Origin: Methanobacterium sp. PtaB.Bin024
Lineage (GTDB): Archaea > Methanobacteriota > Methanobacteria > Methanobacteriales > Methanobacteriaceae
Reading direction: 5' to 3'
Assembly: GCA_002067065.1 (NCBI GenBank)
Contig: MVPY01000025.1
Coordinates: 1 to 50,000 of the forward strand
Length of the DNA: 50,000 nucleotides
Of the stretch, positions 41,010 to 49,665 are shown in pieces. The notes beneath the pieces were generated by a model. It had not been told where the DNA came from. It saw only the letters and a list, made by a program, of their open reading frames with translations, and ran no database searches. How positions within the stretch are numbered: the first letter of the stretch is position 1; every line of letters begins with the position of its first letter. The position numbers and the translations under genes were made by a program.

Positions 41010-42494
41010 ATGCAACTTATCCACAGGTTAAGTAGAAGGGAACTTAAAACCATTCTGCACCATACAGGAAACACATGTCTACTACTGGCTGCTGCCATGT
41101 TAATACCACTTATTGTAGCTCTTATTTACAATGAAAACCAATATTTTATTCCATTTCTTTTATCTGCAGGTATTAGTGCTGTTTTTGGAATGATTCTTGT
41201 TAAATTATTCAAAGTTGAAATGAAAATGTCACTGAAAAGTGCCATGATCTTTTCTACTATTATTTGGCTTATTGCCTGTGCACTGGGTGCTTTACCTTAC
41301 TATCTTTCCGGAGAGTTATCCTATCTGAACTCCTATTTTGAGGCCATGTCTGGATTTACAACCACTGGTTTCAGCATGTATTCCAATCTTGATGCCGTGT
41401 CTTATACTATAGAGTTTTGGAGGGCTTTCACCCAGTGGATTGGAGGTCTTGGGATAATATTCCTTCTTTTAGCTCTTTTAAGGTCTACTGGTGCTGATGT
41501 TTTACGTCTTTACCTTGCAGAGGGCCGGGAAGAGAGATTAGTCCCTAGTATTAAACATTCCACTCGAATTATTGTTTATATATATCTATCATTTACTCTC
41601 ATTGCCGTAGCTCTTTACTATATCGCGGGAATGCCTCTTTTTGATTCTGTTTTCCATGCATTCACCACCTTGTCCACAGGAGGGTTCGGAATGCACAATA
41701 CCAGCCTTCTTTACTATAACAGTGTTTGGATAGAAATTGCAGCCATGATTATAATGATGATTGGTGCTACCAACTATGCATTACACTACACTGTCCTTAA
41801 GGGGAACTGGAAGGAGTATTTCAAAGATATAGAGACAAAAGTGGCTTACACTCTAATTATAATCACCACAATTCTGGTGACGTTCATGCTCTACAACAAC
41901 CAGGTCTATGGGAATGATTTACTACTTAACCTGAGGTACAGTCTGTTCCAGATGGTCTCCGCCATCACCACCACTGGACTGCAAACAGCATTCTACCCCA
42001 ATATACTTAGTAAATGGATTGGGCTGGGTACATTCCTCATGACTATCATTATGATCATTGGTGCAGGATCTCTTTCTACTGGTGGGGGTATTAAGTGGTT
42101 GAGACTGGGCATATTACTTAAAGGAATATCATGGCAAGTGAAATCTTTCATATTACCTGGTAAAGCGGTTATGGCTAAAAAAATACATCATGTAACTGAC
42201 CTGCAGATAACTGATGATGTTATAAGGTTAACCGGGGCATTCCTGTCAACTTATCTTTTAGTGTATATAGTAAGTGTGATCATAGTTCTGATTTATTATC
42301 CTGATATTTCCAGGGTGATATTTGAAGTAGCCTCAGCCCTGAGCAATGTAGGTCTTTCCAGTGGAATAATGACCCATAATTCACCAGCCCTGGTAAAAAT
42401 AGTGTTCATAATCGATTTCTGGATGGGCAGGCTAGAAATCTGGCCAGTGCTGCTCCTGATAGCAATTACAATTAATAATGTTGTCAGAAGATAA
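41010..42494 (+). CDS. trkH: Potassium uptake protein, TrkH family
   Basis: A 494-residue membrane protein with about ten to twelve helices and four pore loops. Selectivity-filter-like segments are visible: SGFTTTGFSMYSN, FTTLSTGGFGMHN, SAITTTGLQTAF and SALSNVGLSSGI. TrkH works with the cytoplasmic nucleotide-binding TrkA to import K+; methanogens hold high cytoplasmic potassium. AAGGTGA four bases upstream of the ATG is the ribosome site. No intact trkA is in the window. Confidence 0.94.
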   Translation: MQLIHRLSRRELKTILHHTGNTCLLLAAAMLIPLIVALIYNENQYFIPFLLSAGISAVFGMILVKLFKVEMKMSLKSAMIFSTIIWLIACALGALPYYLSGELSYLNSYFEAMSGFTTTGFSMYSNLDAVSYTIEFWRAFTQWIGGLGIIFLLLALLRSTGADVLRLYLAEGREERLVPSIKHSTRIIVYIYLSFTLIAVALYYIAGMPLFDSVFHAFTTLSTGGFGMHNTSLLYYNSVWIEIAAMIIMMIGATNYALHYTVLKGNWKEYFKDIETKVAYTLIIITTILVTFMLYNNQVYGNDLLLNLRYSLFQMVSAITTTGLQTAFYPNILSKWIGLGTFLMTIIMIIGAGSLSTGGGIKWLRLGILLKGISWQVKSFILPGKAVMAKKIHHVTDLQITDDVIRLTGAFLSTYLLVYIVSVIIVLIYYPDISRVIFEVASALSNVGLSSGIMTHNSPALVKIVFIIDFWMGRLEIWPVLLLIAITINNVVRR

Positions 42495-42796
42495 ATGATA
42501 ATTCTACATTTAAATAAATTTAAAAAAATGAAAAGTTGACTTCGTTATTCGGTACTATTACGAAGTAAATTTGATCATCTGACTTGCATGTTCTTTTGGG
42601 GTGAATAAAAATTTAGGTGGAATTTGGGAAAATGTTTATATTTTTCCTTGATCAATGAATGAATAGAATGCGAATTGATGAAATTGATATTATTTATTTT
42701 ATTTATTTTATTTAGTCACGAACAGTTCGCATATTACCTAACTATTTAAGTTAGCAAAATAAACATTACTTCTAGATCGAAAGGAGTTTTTATAAA
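42495..42796. other. Intergenic region after trkH with low-complexity repeats
   Basis: About 300 bp with no ORF. ACTTCGT (42539-42545) and ACGAAGT (42560-42566) form a 7-bp inverted repeat. A TTTAT-type microrepeat (ATTTATTTTATTTATTTTATTTA) lies around 42692-42714. AAGGAG at 42781-42786 serves the 49-residue ORF that follows. Confidence 0.5.
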
Positions 42797-42946
42797 ATGG
42801 CAAAATTCTATAAAATAAGTGATTTCCTGGATGATGAGAGTGTAGAGAAGTTCATCAACGAGCTTATAGAAGATAATATAGAATATTTAAGGGCTAAATA
42901 CCGGCAACTATTGAAAGCTGCCAACAACGCCAAAACTAATTTTTAA
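42797..42946 (+). CDS. Small helical protein, 49 residues, unknown
   Basis: A short ORF with a strong ribosome site (AAGGAG, 10 nt upstream). The product is one or two amphipathic helices: FYKISDFLDDESVEKFINEL followed by IEDNIEYLRAKYRQLL and an Ala/Asn-rich tail. Codon use is like the neighbouring genes. No family is recognised; the size and charge suit a protein-protein interaction peptide. Confidence 0.6.
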   Translation: MAKFYKISDFLDDESVEKFINELIEDNIEYLRAKYRQLLKAANNAKTNF

Positions 42947-42950
42947 ATTA

Positions 42951-43030
42951 TTTAATTTTGTATCAATTAATATCGTATACCGATTTATATCAATATCAGT
43001 TAATATCAATTAATTAATATCAATTTATTT
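42951..43030. repeat. Imperfect ATATCAATTAAT repeats
   Basis: Several copies of ATATCAAT/ATATCAGT (for example at about 42960, 42988, 43003 and 43017) with intervening TTAAT, and a small inverted repeat ATCG-TATAC-CGAT. The stretch lies between the convergent 49-residue ORF and CDF-like gene. It is probably low-complexity spacer or a terminator region. Confidence 0.4.
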
Positions 43031-43045
43031 CATTAAATCTTTTTT

Positions 43046-44422
43046 TTAAGGTTTCTGTTGACTACCTGAATCTTCAGCCATGGCCAGAAGGATGGCATCA
43101 GACATGTGCACATCATAGTAATCGAAATTACTCATAAAATTCTCCAAATAATTACTTCCAGCATCACTTAAGGCGTAAATTTCTTCCTCTAAAAGGAGAA
43201 GCTCTTCTTTTTCCAGAGGAATTACCAGATCATCGAAAATCTCATCAAAGTCATGAACTTCCTTAACTGCGGCATTAAGCTCTGATATGACAGGAATATA
43301 ATTATCAGGACTGAAAACAGTCTTCAAGGATGAAACAATTTCTGGACGTGTTTTCTTCTGACCACTCCACAGAATGTACAATATCCAATTCTGAAAGGCC
43401 ATCATCTTGTTACCCTCCCAGGTCTCCTCCAGAGGAAGTTTATAATGCGAGTAATCTTCTTCTTCTCCCCTGCGGGCCGAAATAGCTTCTTTAAGTAGGT
43501 CTGTGGCATCCTTGAATATTCCTATGGCTATGACCAGTGCTATAAGGGAGTCCACAAAGTAAATCCCCTGTAATGTGAAAATCGCCCCGGCAATAACAGA
43601 GAAACCTATAAATATATGATTCTTACTGTCCACGGACTGGGAAATAAGAGTTAAATTGGAATTTGCCTTACCCACGTAGCGCTGATAGTAGAACAGGAAA
43701 ACCGCTGCCATGATGGCGATTCCTTCCACCGCTATAACCAGGTAGGGCATGCCCATGGGGGTCAGTGTCCCATAGTAGGCGCTTATAAGATGGGTAACAG
43801 AATCATAACCAATGCTCAGGGAGGCGAAGAATAATCCGAATATCACCAGCAAGGTGGCCACAGTTTCCCGCTGATACTTGATTCCCAGCCACACCATAAA
43901 GGCAGAAACAGTATCCATGGTGGCATCAGTACCATCAGCAGTAAGTCCCACACTCCCACTCACCAGGCCAGATCCCAACTTTAACACGGCCAGAAAGGCA
44001 TCTAAAAATGTAGTATTCTTTGCAGCTGCATCTGGTTTGAAAAAATCCTTCCGCACCATGGTGGCCCTTTTTTCCATATGTTGAACGAATTTTTCGGCCA
44101 TTTCAACTCCCTCAGGAGTCAGCAAATAAAGACCATCATCCAGTTTCACCCAACCTCTGTCAACAAGTTTCTGGCATTCATCTGCAGTGGCACCAACTTT
44201 TCGAGCAACCCTTCCATCTTCTAATTCTGATCTAAGATGTGCAAATGTGAAAAACAATTTCTCCATTAAAGGTTGGCTCTTTTGAGGTATTTGCTGGTAC
44301 CAGATAAGTGATAAAAACAGCATGGTTTTATCATCTATCTCTTCTAAACTCAGCGGACCCTCCTTTAGAAGAGCCATCATCAGAAATCTATCATATCCCA
44401 ATATAGGTTTTTTATCTGCCAT
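43046..44422 (-). CDS. CDF-like cation transporter with N- and C-terminal extra domains
   Basis: A 458-residue protein. Residues ~1-125 resemble winged-helix domains (LLKEGPLSLEEIDDKTMLFL, LVDRGWVKLDDGLYLLTPEG). Residues ~145-315 form the membrane part, six helices with LKLGSGLVSGSVGLTADGTD and DATMD, similar to cation diffusion facilitators; the second metal pair reads DSKNH instead of the usual HxxxD. The C-terminal ~140 residues are another helical region (EKEELLLLEEEIYALSDAG) like an HTH. The metal and the role of the end domains are unknown. Confidence 0.8.
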   Translation of the reverse strand: MADKKPILGYDRFLMMALLKEGPLSLEEIDDKTMLFLSLIWYQQIPQKSQPLMEKLFFTFAHLRSELEDGRVARKVGATADECQKLVDRGWVKLDDGLYLLTPEGVEMAEKFVQHMEKRATMVRKDFFKPDAAAKNTTFLDAFLAVLKLGSGLVSGSVGLTADGTDATMDTVSAFMVWLGIKYQRETVATLLVIFGLFFASLSIGYDSVTHLISAYYGTLTPMGMPYLVIAVEGIAIMAAVFLFYYQRYVGKANSNLTLISQSVDSKNHIFIGFSVIAGAIFTLQGIYFVDSLIALVIAIGIFKDATDLLKEAISARRGEEEDYSHYKLPLEETWEGNKMMAFQNWILYILWSGQKKTRPEIVSSLKTVFSPDNYIPVISELNAAVKEVHDFDEIFDDLVIPLEKEELLLLEEEIYALSDAGSNYLENFMSNFDYYDVHMSDAILLAMAEDSGSQQKP

Positions 44423-44819
44423 TATAATTCACCGAATTTGCATAGTAATAGATCATGGGTATTACATTTGCAACCTTTCCCTAACATAAAGTAACAATCA
44501 TTAAATTTTAATGTTTCCATATTGTATCTACTTAGTAATGATATCCACATAGCACGGAACTAGATGATAAATAAAGATAGAAATAAAATGTGGTATTCGA
44601 TGGCTACATCAGGATTAGGGTATGGTGAACTCCAGTTTAATTTAATTTAAGAAACTTTATGAAGTGCAAGCAAATAACTTAAAACTTCGTCCCAAATCAG
44701 ATAACCTAAAATTATGTCCCAAAGCAAATAACTTAAAAATAGGATCCAATATATCTTTATTCAGCAGGGGGATGTGATTTTTAAAATCGTAATTTTGAAT
44801 CTTTATAGGGGTAGATCAA
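44423..44819. other. Intergenic region with three 27-bp tandem repeats
   Basis: About 400 bp with no clear ORF between divergent genes. It contains the 27-bp repeats at 44669-44749 and, after them, a T-rich stretch and GGGG close to the start of the coiled-coil gene. The left part, 44423-44660, is AT-rich spacer that should carry the CDF-like promoter. Confidence 0.5.
44669..44749. repeat. 27-bp direct repeats, three degenerate copies
   Basis: Units begin at 44669, 44696 and 44723. Units 1 and 3 share AGCAAATAACTTAAAA at their left ends; units 1 and 2 share GTCCCAA at their right ends; all three end in CCAA. The repeats lie 70-150 bp upstream of the coiled-coil gene. The phase is about 2.6 turns, so same-face protein binding is not obvious. 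Confidence 0.75.
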
Positions 44820-45506
44820 TTGGTGAAACTGGTAAAATCACAAGTTAAATGCTATAAAAAGAAGACCAAGAAAAATGTGGGAGGTCAGAAGAAGACCTAT
44901 GAATACAATCAGTATCTGGTACCCCTTAAAAGGGCTGATAACCTTGATTGCAGTATGGACGTGTTCATCATACCCCAAAAGGATCTTAAGGAGTTAATTG
45001 ATGAAGAAGGCGAGTTAAAGGATATCTCGGGACAGAAAGATGAACATAAGCGTCATTTGGCCGAATACGAAGCTGAACTTGCAGATCTTGAGTGGAAACA
45101 CAGCCAACTCTCCAAATCCTACAAAGATCTGTTCAAAAAACATAACAAAATCCGTAAAAAAAACCAGGAACTCAAAGAGAAGGTAGAAACCCTGGAAAGT
45201 GATCGAAAAAAGCTTATCAATGTTTTGCAGAAAGTGAAAGATGCCAGAACAAAAGAGAACACAGAAGTTCCCAAAACAGTTCCGCAAAAATCTGTAAAGC
45301 AGACTTCCTCCGGACAAGTAACTGAACAAGAAAAAGTTGAAAATATCCAAAATAGAGCTTCTAAAGTAGATAAAACAGAAGTTAATCAGGATAAAAAAGG
45401 CACAGAAAATAAAAAGACCGATGAAACTAAAGGAAACAAGGATGATAAAGATATCTGGACAGTTTTGCGCAGCCGCCTAACCAAAAAAGAGGAAGATGAA
45501 AAATAG
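44820..45506 (+). CDS. Coiled-coil protein, unknown
   Basis: A 228-residue, highly charged, Lys/Glu-rich protein. Residues ~1-55 form a small ordered part (YEYNQYLVPLKRADNLDCSM). Residues ~70-145 form a long heptad coiled coil (KHSQLSKSYKDLFKKHNKI). The tail (~150-215) is low-complexity, with Lys, Thr, Glu and Gln, ending in an ordered WTVLRSRLTKKEE. TTG start at 44820 with GGGG upstream. It precedes a Cas4-like nuclease and could act with it. Confidence 0.65.
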   Translation: MVKLVKSQVKCYKKKTKKNVGGQKKTYEYNQYLVPLKRADNLDCSMDVFIIPQKDLKELIDEEGELKDISGQKDEHKRHLAEYEAELADLEWKHSQLSKSYKDLFKKHNKIRKKNQELKEKVETLESDRKKLINVLQKVKDARTKENTEVPKTVPQKSVKQTSSGQVTEQEKVENIQNRASKVDKTEVNQDKKGTENKKTDETKGNKDDKDIWTVLRSRLTKKEEDEK

Positions 45507-45559
45507 GCAAAAATTGATGTTTTTAAGAAGAAAAATAGTTTTTATAACCATACAGATGG

Positions 45560-46264
45560 GTGTTTAAAATTCAGCAAAGTCTGATAGATGGTGAAAAACC
45601 CAGAACAAAATCCGAAAATCACCCTGACATATCTCAGGTTATGATTATCCAGGGACACAACAACTTCCCTATAAGCTGGCTGAATAAACAGGGTTACTGT
45701 GAATACAGCATATTCCTGGAAAATGTTCAAAGAATAGAAGTTAAACCCACCAGGAACATGGTGGTAGGAACCAAAGAACACGCCAGATTAGAAGAAGAAT
45801 TTTTACGTGATGCAGAGCCAGCCACCTTTGAAGAGATGATCGAAACATCAAAAACAGCAGAATTACTCTCCAGAGAACTGCCAGTAATCTCTGAACGTTA
45901 CGGAATCAGAGGATTCATCGATGAAGTGTGGATGACCCCTGATGAATTCGTTATCATTGATGATAAACCCGGGACAAGGGCATTTCCTTCATCAATTCAC
46001 CAGGTTTTCGGGTACTGCCTGGCATTCAAAGACACAGTGAAAGAGGATAGGAAGATAATAGCCTCTTTGAGGGAAAGGGGAACTGATAATATCTTTTGGT
46101 CCGCATATTTTGACCAGAGAGCAGAAAATGATATAATATCTCTTATTAACCGAGTTCACAACTTACTTTTGGGTAAGGAAGAGTTCATACCCACACAAAA
46201 CCCTAAAAAATGCCGTAGCTGCCGTTTAAAGAGTAAATGTGATAAAAAGACTCTTCCGGGATAA
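45560..46264 (+). CDS. Cas4/Dna2-like PD-(D/E)XK exonuclease with Fe-S motif
   Basis: A 234-residue protein with the Cas4-like arrangement: Cys47 in GYCEYS, the nuclease motifs GTKEHARLE (His74), GIRGFIDE (Asp121) and VIIDDKPG (Asp134 and Lys136), and CRSCRLKSKC (Cys 218, 221, 227). Together the four cysteines fit an iron-sulfur cluster and the other residues a metal-dependent DNA exonuclease. The N-terminal ~27 residues look poorly ordered; an ATG at 45641 may be the real start. No CRISPR array or cas genes are nearby. It sits ~50 nt after the coiled-coil gene. Confidence 0.85.
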   Translation: MFKIQQSLIDGEKPRTKSENHPDISQVMIIQGHNNFPISWLNKQGYCEYSIFLENVQRIEVKPTRNMVVGTKEHARLEEEFLRDAEPATFEEMIETSKTAELLSRELPVISERYGIRGFIDEVWMTPDEFVIIDDKPGTRAFPSSIHQVFGYCLAFKDTVKEDRKIIASLRERGTDNIFWSAYFDQRAENDIISLINRVHNLLLGKEEFIPTQNPKKCRSCRLKSKCDKKTLPG

Positions 46265-46290
46265 CTTTGAGTTATTTAACATAGTTTAAA

Positions 46291-46437
<147 letters not shown>

Positions 46438-46458
46438 TTTATTTTCAAGGGTAATTAC

Positions 46459-47646
46459 ATGGAAAAAATTCTCCTGGCAGGTGCCAACACTCGTGCTGTG
46501 GCCTGCTCCCTGAAAAAACTGGGATACCAGGTTTATTCTGCTGACTATTTTGGAGTTAAGGATTTAAATCCATGCACGGATACATTCTGTTCTGTCCTGG
46601 ATCAAAAACCACACAGATCATGTGGAAGATTCACAGAACAGTTTAACCCCATGCTTATTGAAAAAATGGCACTGGAGATGGTGGATGATGTTGATGGTGT
46701 TATCTGCTGTGCTGGTGCATCTCCTGATTGGTTCCCATCCCATAAAATCATGGGAAACTCTGATGTGGATGGTGTTGGGGATAAATACCAGCTTATGAAG
46801 GAACTTAACCACCTTAACAGTAAACTTGGCCATTCTTTTCATGTTCCAGAAACATATTTGGTAGGTGATATGGATGATGCCAATGAAATTGCCACCAGCG
46901 CACCGGAAAAACAGTTCATTTTAAAGCCTAGATATGGATCAGGTGGTTATGGAGTGCGCAGGTTAGATCCCCTGATACAGGAAACAGATGCTGACAGTCA
47001 GGAAATTGAGAGTGATGACTGGATCTTACAGGAATTTATAGCAGGTGAGAATATTAGTGCATCAATTCTCTCCACCATGAACGATACTCAAACCATCCTC
47101 ACCAGCACCCAGATCATAGGCGATAAAAAATTGGGTCAAAGGGAACCATTTGGATATTGTGGGAACATTGCACCCCATGTGGGTGATGTGGAAATATCAG
47201 AAATCGCCCAAAAAGTGACACACCACCTATCCTTAATAGGCTCAAATGGGGTGGATTTCATTATTAACCATGGCAAAATTTATGTCATTGAAGTCAACCC
47301 CCGCCTGCAGGGAACCTTTGAATGTGCCGAAGTGGCCCTGAATATAAACATGGCAGAAGCACATCTTAATGCATGTCAGGGACACCTCATGGAAATCACC
47401 CCTCCAGATAAATTCGCAGTTAAAATGATCATCCACGCCCACCACAGATCCCAAGTGACTGATCTTGACTTTACAGGGGTCCATGATATACCTTACCCGG
47501 GAGTTATTATTGAGAAAGGTGAACCCTTAGCAACGGTCATAACTTCAGGAAGGGTAAGGGAAGATGCAATTTATTCTGCCAAAAAAAAGGTTCAAAAGGT
47601 TTACAATGGACTGAAACCTACAAATGATGCGTTAATCTTTAACTAA
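46459..47646 (+). CDS. ATP-grasp superfamily carboligase, unknown substrate
   Basis: A 395-residue enzyme. The N-terminal ~115 residues form a Rossmann-like domain (ILLAGANTRAVACSLKKLGY). The ATP-grasp region spans ~120-310, with KPRYGSGGYGVRRL, WILQEFIAGENISASIL and IYVIEVNPRLQGTFE, whose EVNPR motif binds Mg-ATP. It resembles the predicted ATP-dependent carboligases of COG2232 found in methanogens. The substrate, possibly a coenzyme amide bond, is unknown. AAGGGTAA precedes the ATG at 46459; the frame upstream overlaps the tRNA and is not coding. Confidence 0.85.
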   Translation: MEKILLAGANTRAVACSLKKLGYQVYSADYFGVKDLNPCTDTFCSVLDQKPHRSCGRFTEQFNPMLIEKMALEMVDDVDGVICCAGASPDWFPSHKIMGNSDVDGVGDKYQLMKELNHLNSKLGHSFHVPETYLVGDMDDANEIATSAPEKQFILKPRYGSGGYGVRRLDPLIQETDADSQEIESDDWILQEFIAGENISASILSTMNDTQTILTSTQIIGDKKLGQREPFGYCGNIAPHVGDVEISEIAQKVTHHLSLIGSNGVDFIINHGKIYVIEVNPRLQGTFECAEVALNINMAEAHLNACQGHLMEITPPDKFAVKMIIHAHHRSQVTDLDFTGVHDIPYPGVIIEKGEPLATVITSGRVREDAIYSAKKKVQKVYNGLKPTNDALIFN

Positions 47647-47687
47647 TACTATTTTTGAACTAACAATTAGGTAAACATAACTAAAAT

Positions 47688-47885
47688 TTAGGTAAACACA
47701 ACTAAATAAATGAAGATCAGCGTTCCAATTACTAAGCTAATTGTAACTAAAATTTCAGCACCGAAAATTACCACACTTACTTTTGCTCTTTTATCAGGGT
47801 CTTTTTTTATCTCTTCCCAATCAAAATCATATAAAATATCATAATAAAATGATTTCATTGCTTTCCATACACCTTTAAGTCCCAT
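47688..47885 (-). CDS. Small single-span membrane protein, unknown
   Basis: A 65-residue protein (68 if begun at the ATG at 47894). The first ~35 residues are soluble, charged and aromatic (YDILYDFDWEEIKKDPDKRA). One transmembrane helix follows (VVIFGAEILVTISLVIGTLI). AAAAGG lies upstream at a fair distance from the ATG at 47885. No family is recognised. It converges with the ATP-grasp gene. Confidence 0.55.
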   Translation of the reverse strand: MGLKGVWKAMKSFYYDILYDFDWEEIKKDPDKRAKVSVVIFGAEILVTISLVIGTLIFIYLVVFT

Positions 47886-47957
47886 TATATTCATCCTTTT
47901 ATATTAGTTCTGTCTAGTTGTGAATATTAAATAGAAGATATTTAAAACCAGTTATTT

Positions 47958-48365
47958 TTACCTAACCAGGAATATATACTGTGAAGTGGTTGGCAACTTT
48001 TGCCTTACTATCTTTATGTCTGGTCGGTAAATATAAATTTCATCACCACAATCCTCCTTATCTAGAATCTGGCATATCAGATCACATTCTATTTTTCCGG
48101 ATATGAGGGAACCACTCCTATCTGCATCAATCTCAATATATACTGGAAGTTTCAGGCGTTCCCACACTTCTTCAGGAATCATAGATGCAATTTTTTTAAG
48201 TTCATCCCTCTTGAAACGGTGCCGTGTCCCATCAGTTCCCACCACATGTGGTTTGTCCTCTTCTAAAAGTTCCTTCAGGTTCTTCCTACGGCGGGGAAGG
48301 TGGCGGTTTAGGCTCAGGATCTGTTTTTTCAGGAGATTTTCTTCCCAGTTATGATCCCTATTCAT
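47958..48365 (-). CDS. UPF0216/DUF61 family protein
   Basis: A 135-residue soluble protein of a small archaeal family found mainly in methanogens and Thermococci. The core shows LNRHLPRRRKNLKELLEE, HVVGTDGTRHRFKRDELKKI, the Pro-rich LKLPVYIEIDADRSGS, and a C-terminal RPDIKIVRQKLPTTSQYIFLV. No activity is known to me. It is divergent from the gene at 48429. Confidence 0.82.
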   Translation of the reverse strand: MNRDHNWEENLLKKQILSLNRHLPRRRKNLKELLEEDKPHVVGTDGTRHRFKRDELKKIASMIPEEVWERLKLPVYIEIDADRSGSLISGKIECDLICQILDKEDCGDEIYIYRPDIKIVRQKLPTTSQYIFLVR

Positions 48366-48428
48366 AGTTAAGATTTTATTCTCCGATGAATATAATATTG
48401 TAGTGTAAAAGTAAATGTAGGGGATACT

Positions 48429-48764
48429 GTGGATATTGATATAGAACAGTGTAGAGAGAATGATAAGATAAAAGAGATAATCAGCACCAGTGGCCTTCCC
48501 ATTAAATATATAAAACTACTTCTCAGGTTATCTGACACCATTTACATCAATGGCATAAATTATAATGTGAATATTGATGACAATAAAGTGATTATTCTTC
48601 TCATATCTTCCAAACCAGATAATGTAAACGGAGTTTTCAATACTTATCCCATTACCAACATCCTTGATAAGTTAAGACTGATGGAAAAGGAAAATGATGA
48701 TCTGAAGACCCATTGTGAGGTTGAATCTGATCTGTTTAAGATATTAATAGAAATAAATCGGTGA
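48429..48764 (+). CDS. Hypothetical protein
   Basis: A 111-residue acidic protein with a GTG start, GGGGATA upstream. The middle has beta strands (TIYINGINYNVNIDD, VIILLISSKPDNVNG) and the end a helix (LMEKENDDLKTHCEVESDLF). I recognise no family. It precedes another small helical protein gene by ~45 nt on the same strand, so the two may form one transcript. Confidence 0.55.
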   Translation: MDIDIEQCRENDKIKEIISTSGLPIKYIKLLLRLSDTIYINGINYNVNIDDNKVIILLISSKPDNVNGVFNTYPITNILDKLRLMEKENDDLKTHCEVESDLFKILIEINR

Positions 48765-48807
48765 ATAGAATAGTCAGATAAATTTCTTCTTTTTTAATGG
48801 TGCCACG

Positions 48808-49218
48808 ATGAAAGACAAAGATTATTATAAACTAATTTATGAAATCGCTGATATTGACTTAGAAGCAGATTCCATTGCTGATTCAAGGCGTATCTTAGCT
48901 GAGATCAATGAAAGAGAGGTACTATTGAATGAACTTACAAAACGTGTTAACATGGACATCAAAAATCTTGAACGCGAATACTTAGAAAAAAAACACAAAG
49001 TTAATATTGATTATGCTGGGGGGCGTTCTCCAGGTGTCATGTCCAGGGTTAGGGGGAAGTCTAAGATTAAAGAATTAAAAAAACTACAGAAAAAACATGA
49101 CCAATCAATAGAGTCTTATCATGAAATTAAATACATATTGGATGATCTTCTTCTCCAGATCCAGGAGGCCAAAGAACCTCTTAATAATTATATAAAATCA
49201 AGATTAGGCGGATTTTAA
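48808..49218 (+). CDS. Small coiled-coil protein, unknown
   Basis: A 136-residue, almost entirely helical protein. Two long helical stretches (ILAEINEREVLLNELTKRVN and IKELKKLQKKHDQSIESYHE) are joined by a Gly/Arg-rich turn, GGRSPGVMSRVRGKSK. The pattern suits an antiparallel coiled-coil hairpin. GGTG lies 6 nt before the ATG. It converges with the DUF22 gene at 49282. Function unknown. Confidence 0.6.
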   Translation: MKDKDYYKLIYEIADIDLEADSIADSRRILAEINEREVLLNELTKRVNMDIKNLEREYLEKKHKVNIDYAGGRSPGVMSRVRGKSKIKELKKLQKKHDQSIESYHEIKYILDDLLLQIQEAKEPLNNYIKSRLGGF

Positions 49219-49281
49219 TCATCTATAAATAGATTTTAATCAAAAAAATTAAGAATATTTATCAGACATTTTTTTAGACCC

Positions 49282-49657
<376 letters not shown>

Positions 49658-49665
<8 letters not shown>

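Noticed and set aside
43980..44010. AATGTAGTATT resembling the element upstream of the beta-propeller gene
   Set aside because: It lies inside the CDF-like coding region and only part of the motif matches, so chance is likely.
44669..44749. CRISPR array candidate
   Set aside because: The 27-bp units are contiguous and degenerate with no spacers of unique sequence, and no cas1/cas2 lie nearby.
45560..46264. Cas4 as evidence of a CRISPR locus
   Set aside because: Cas4-like nucleases occur outside CRISPR loci and no repeat array or other cas gene is in the window.
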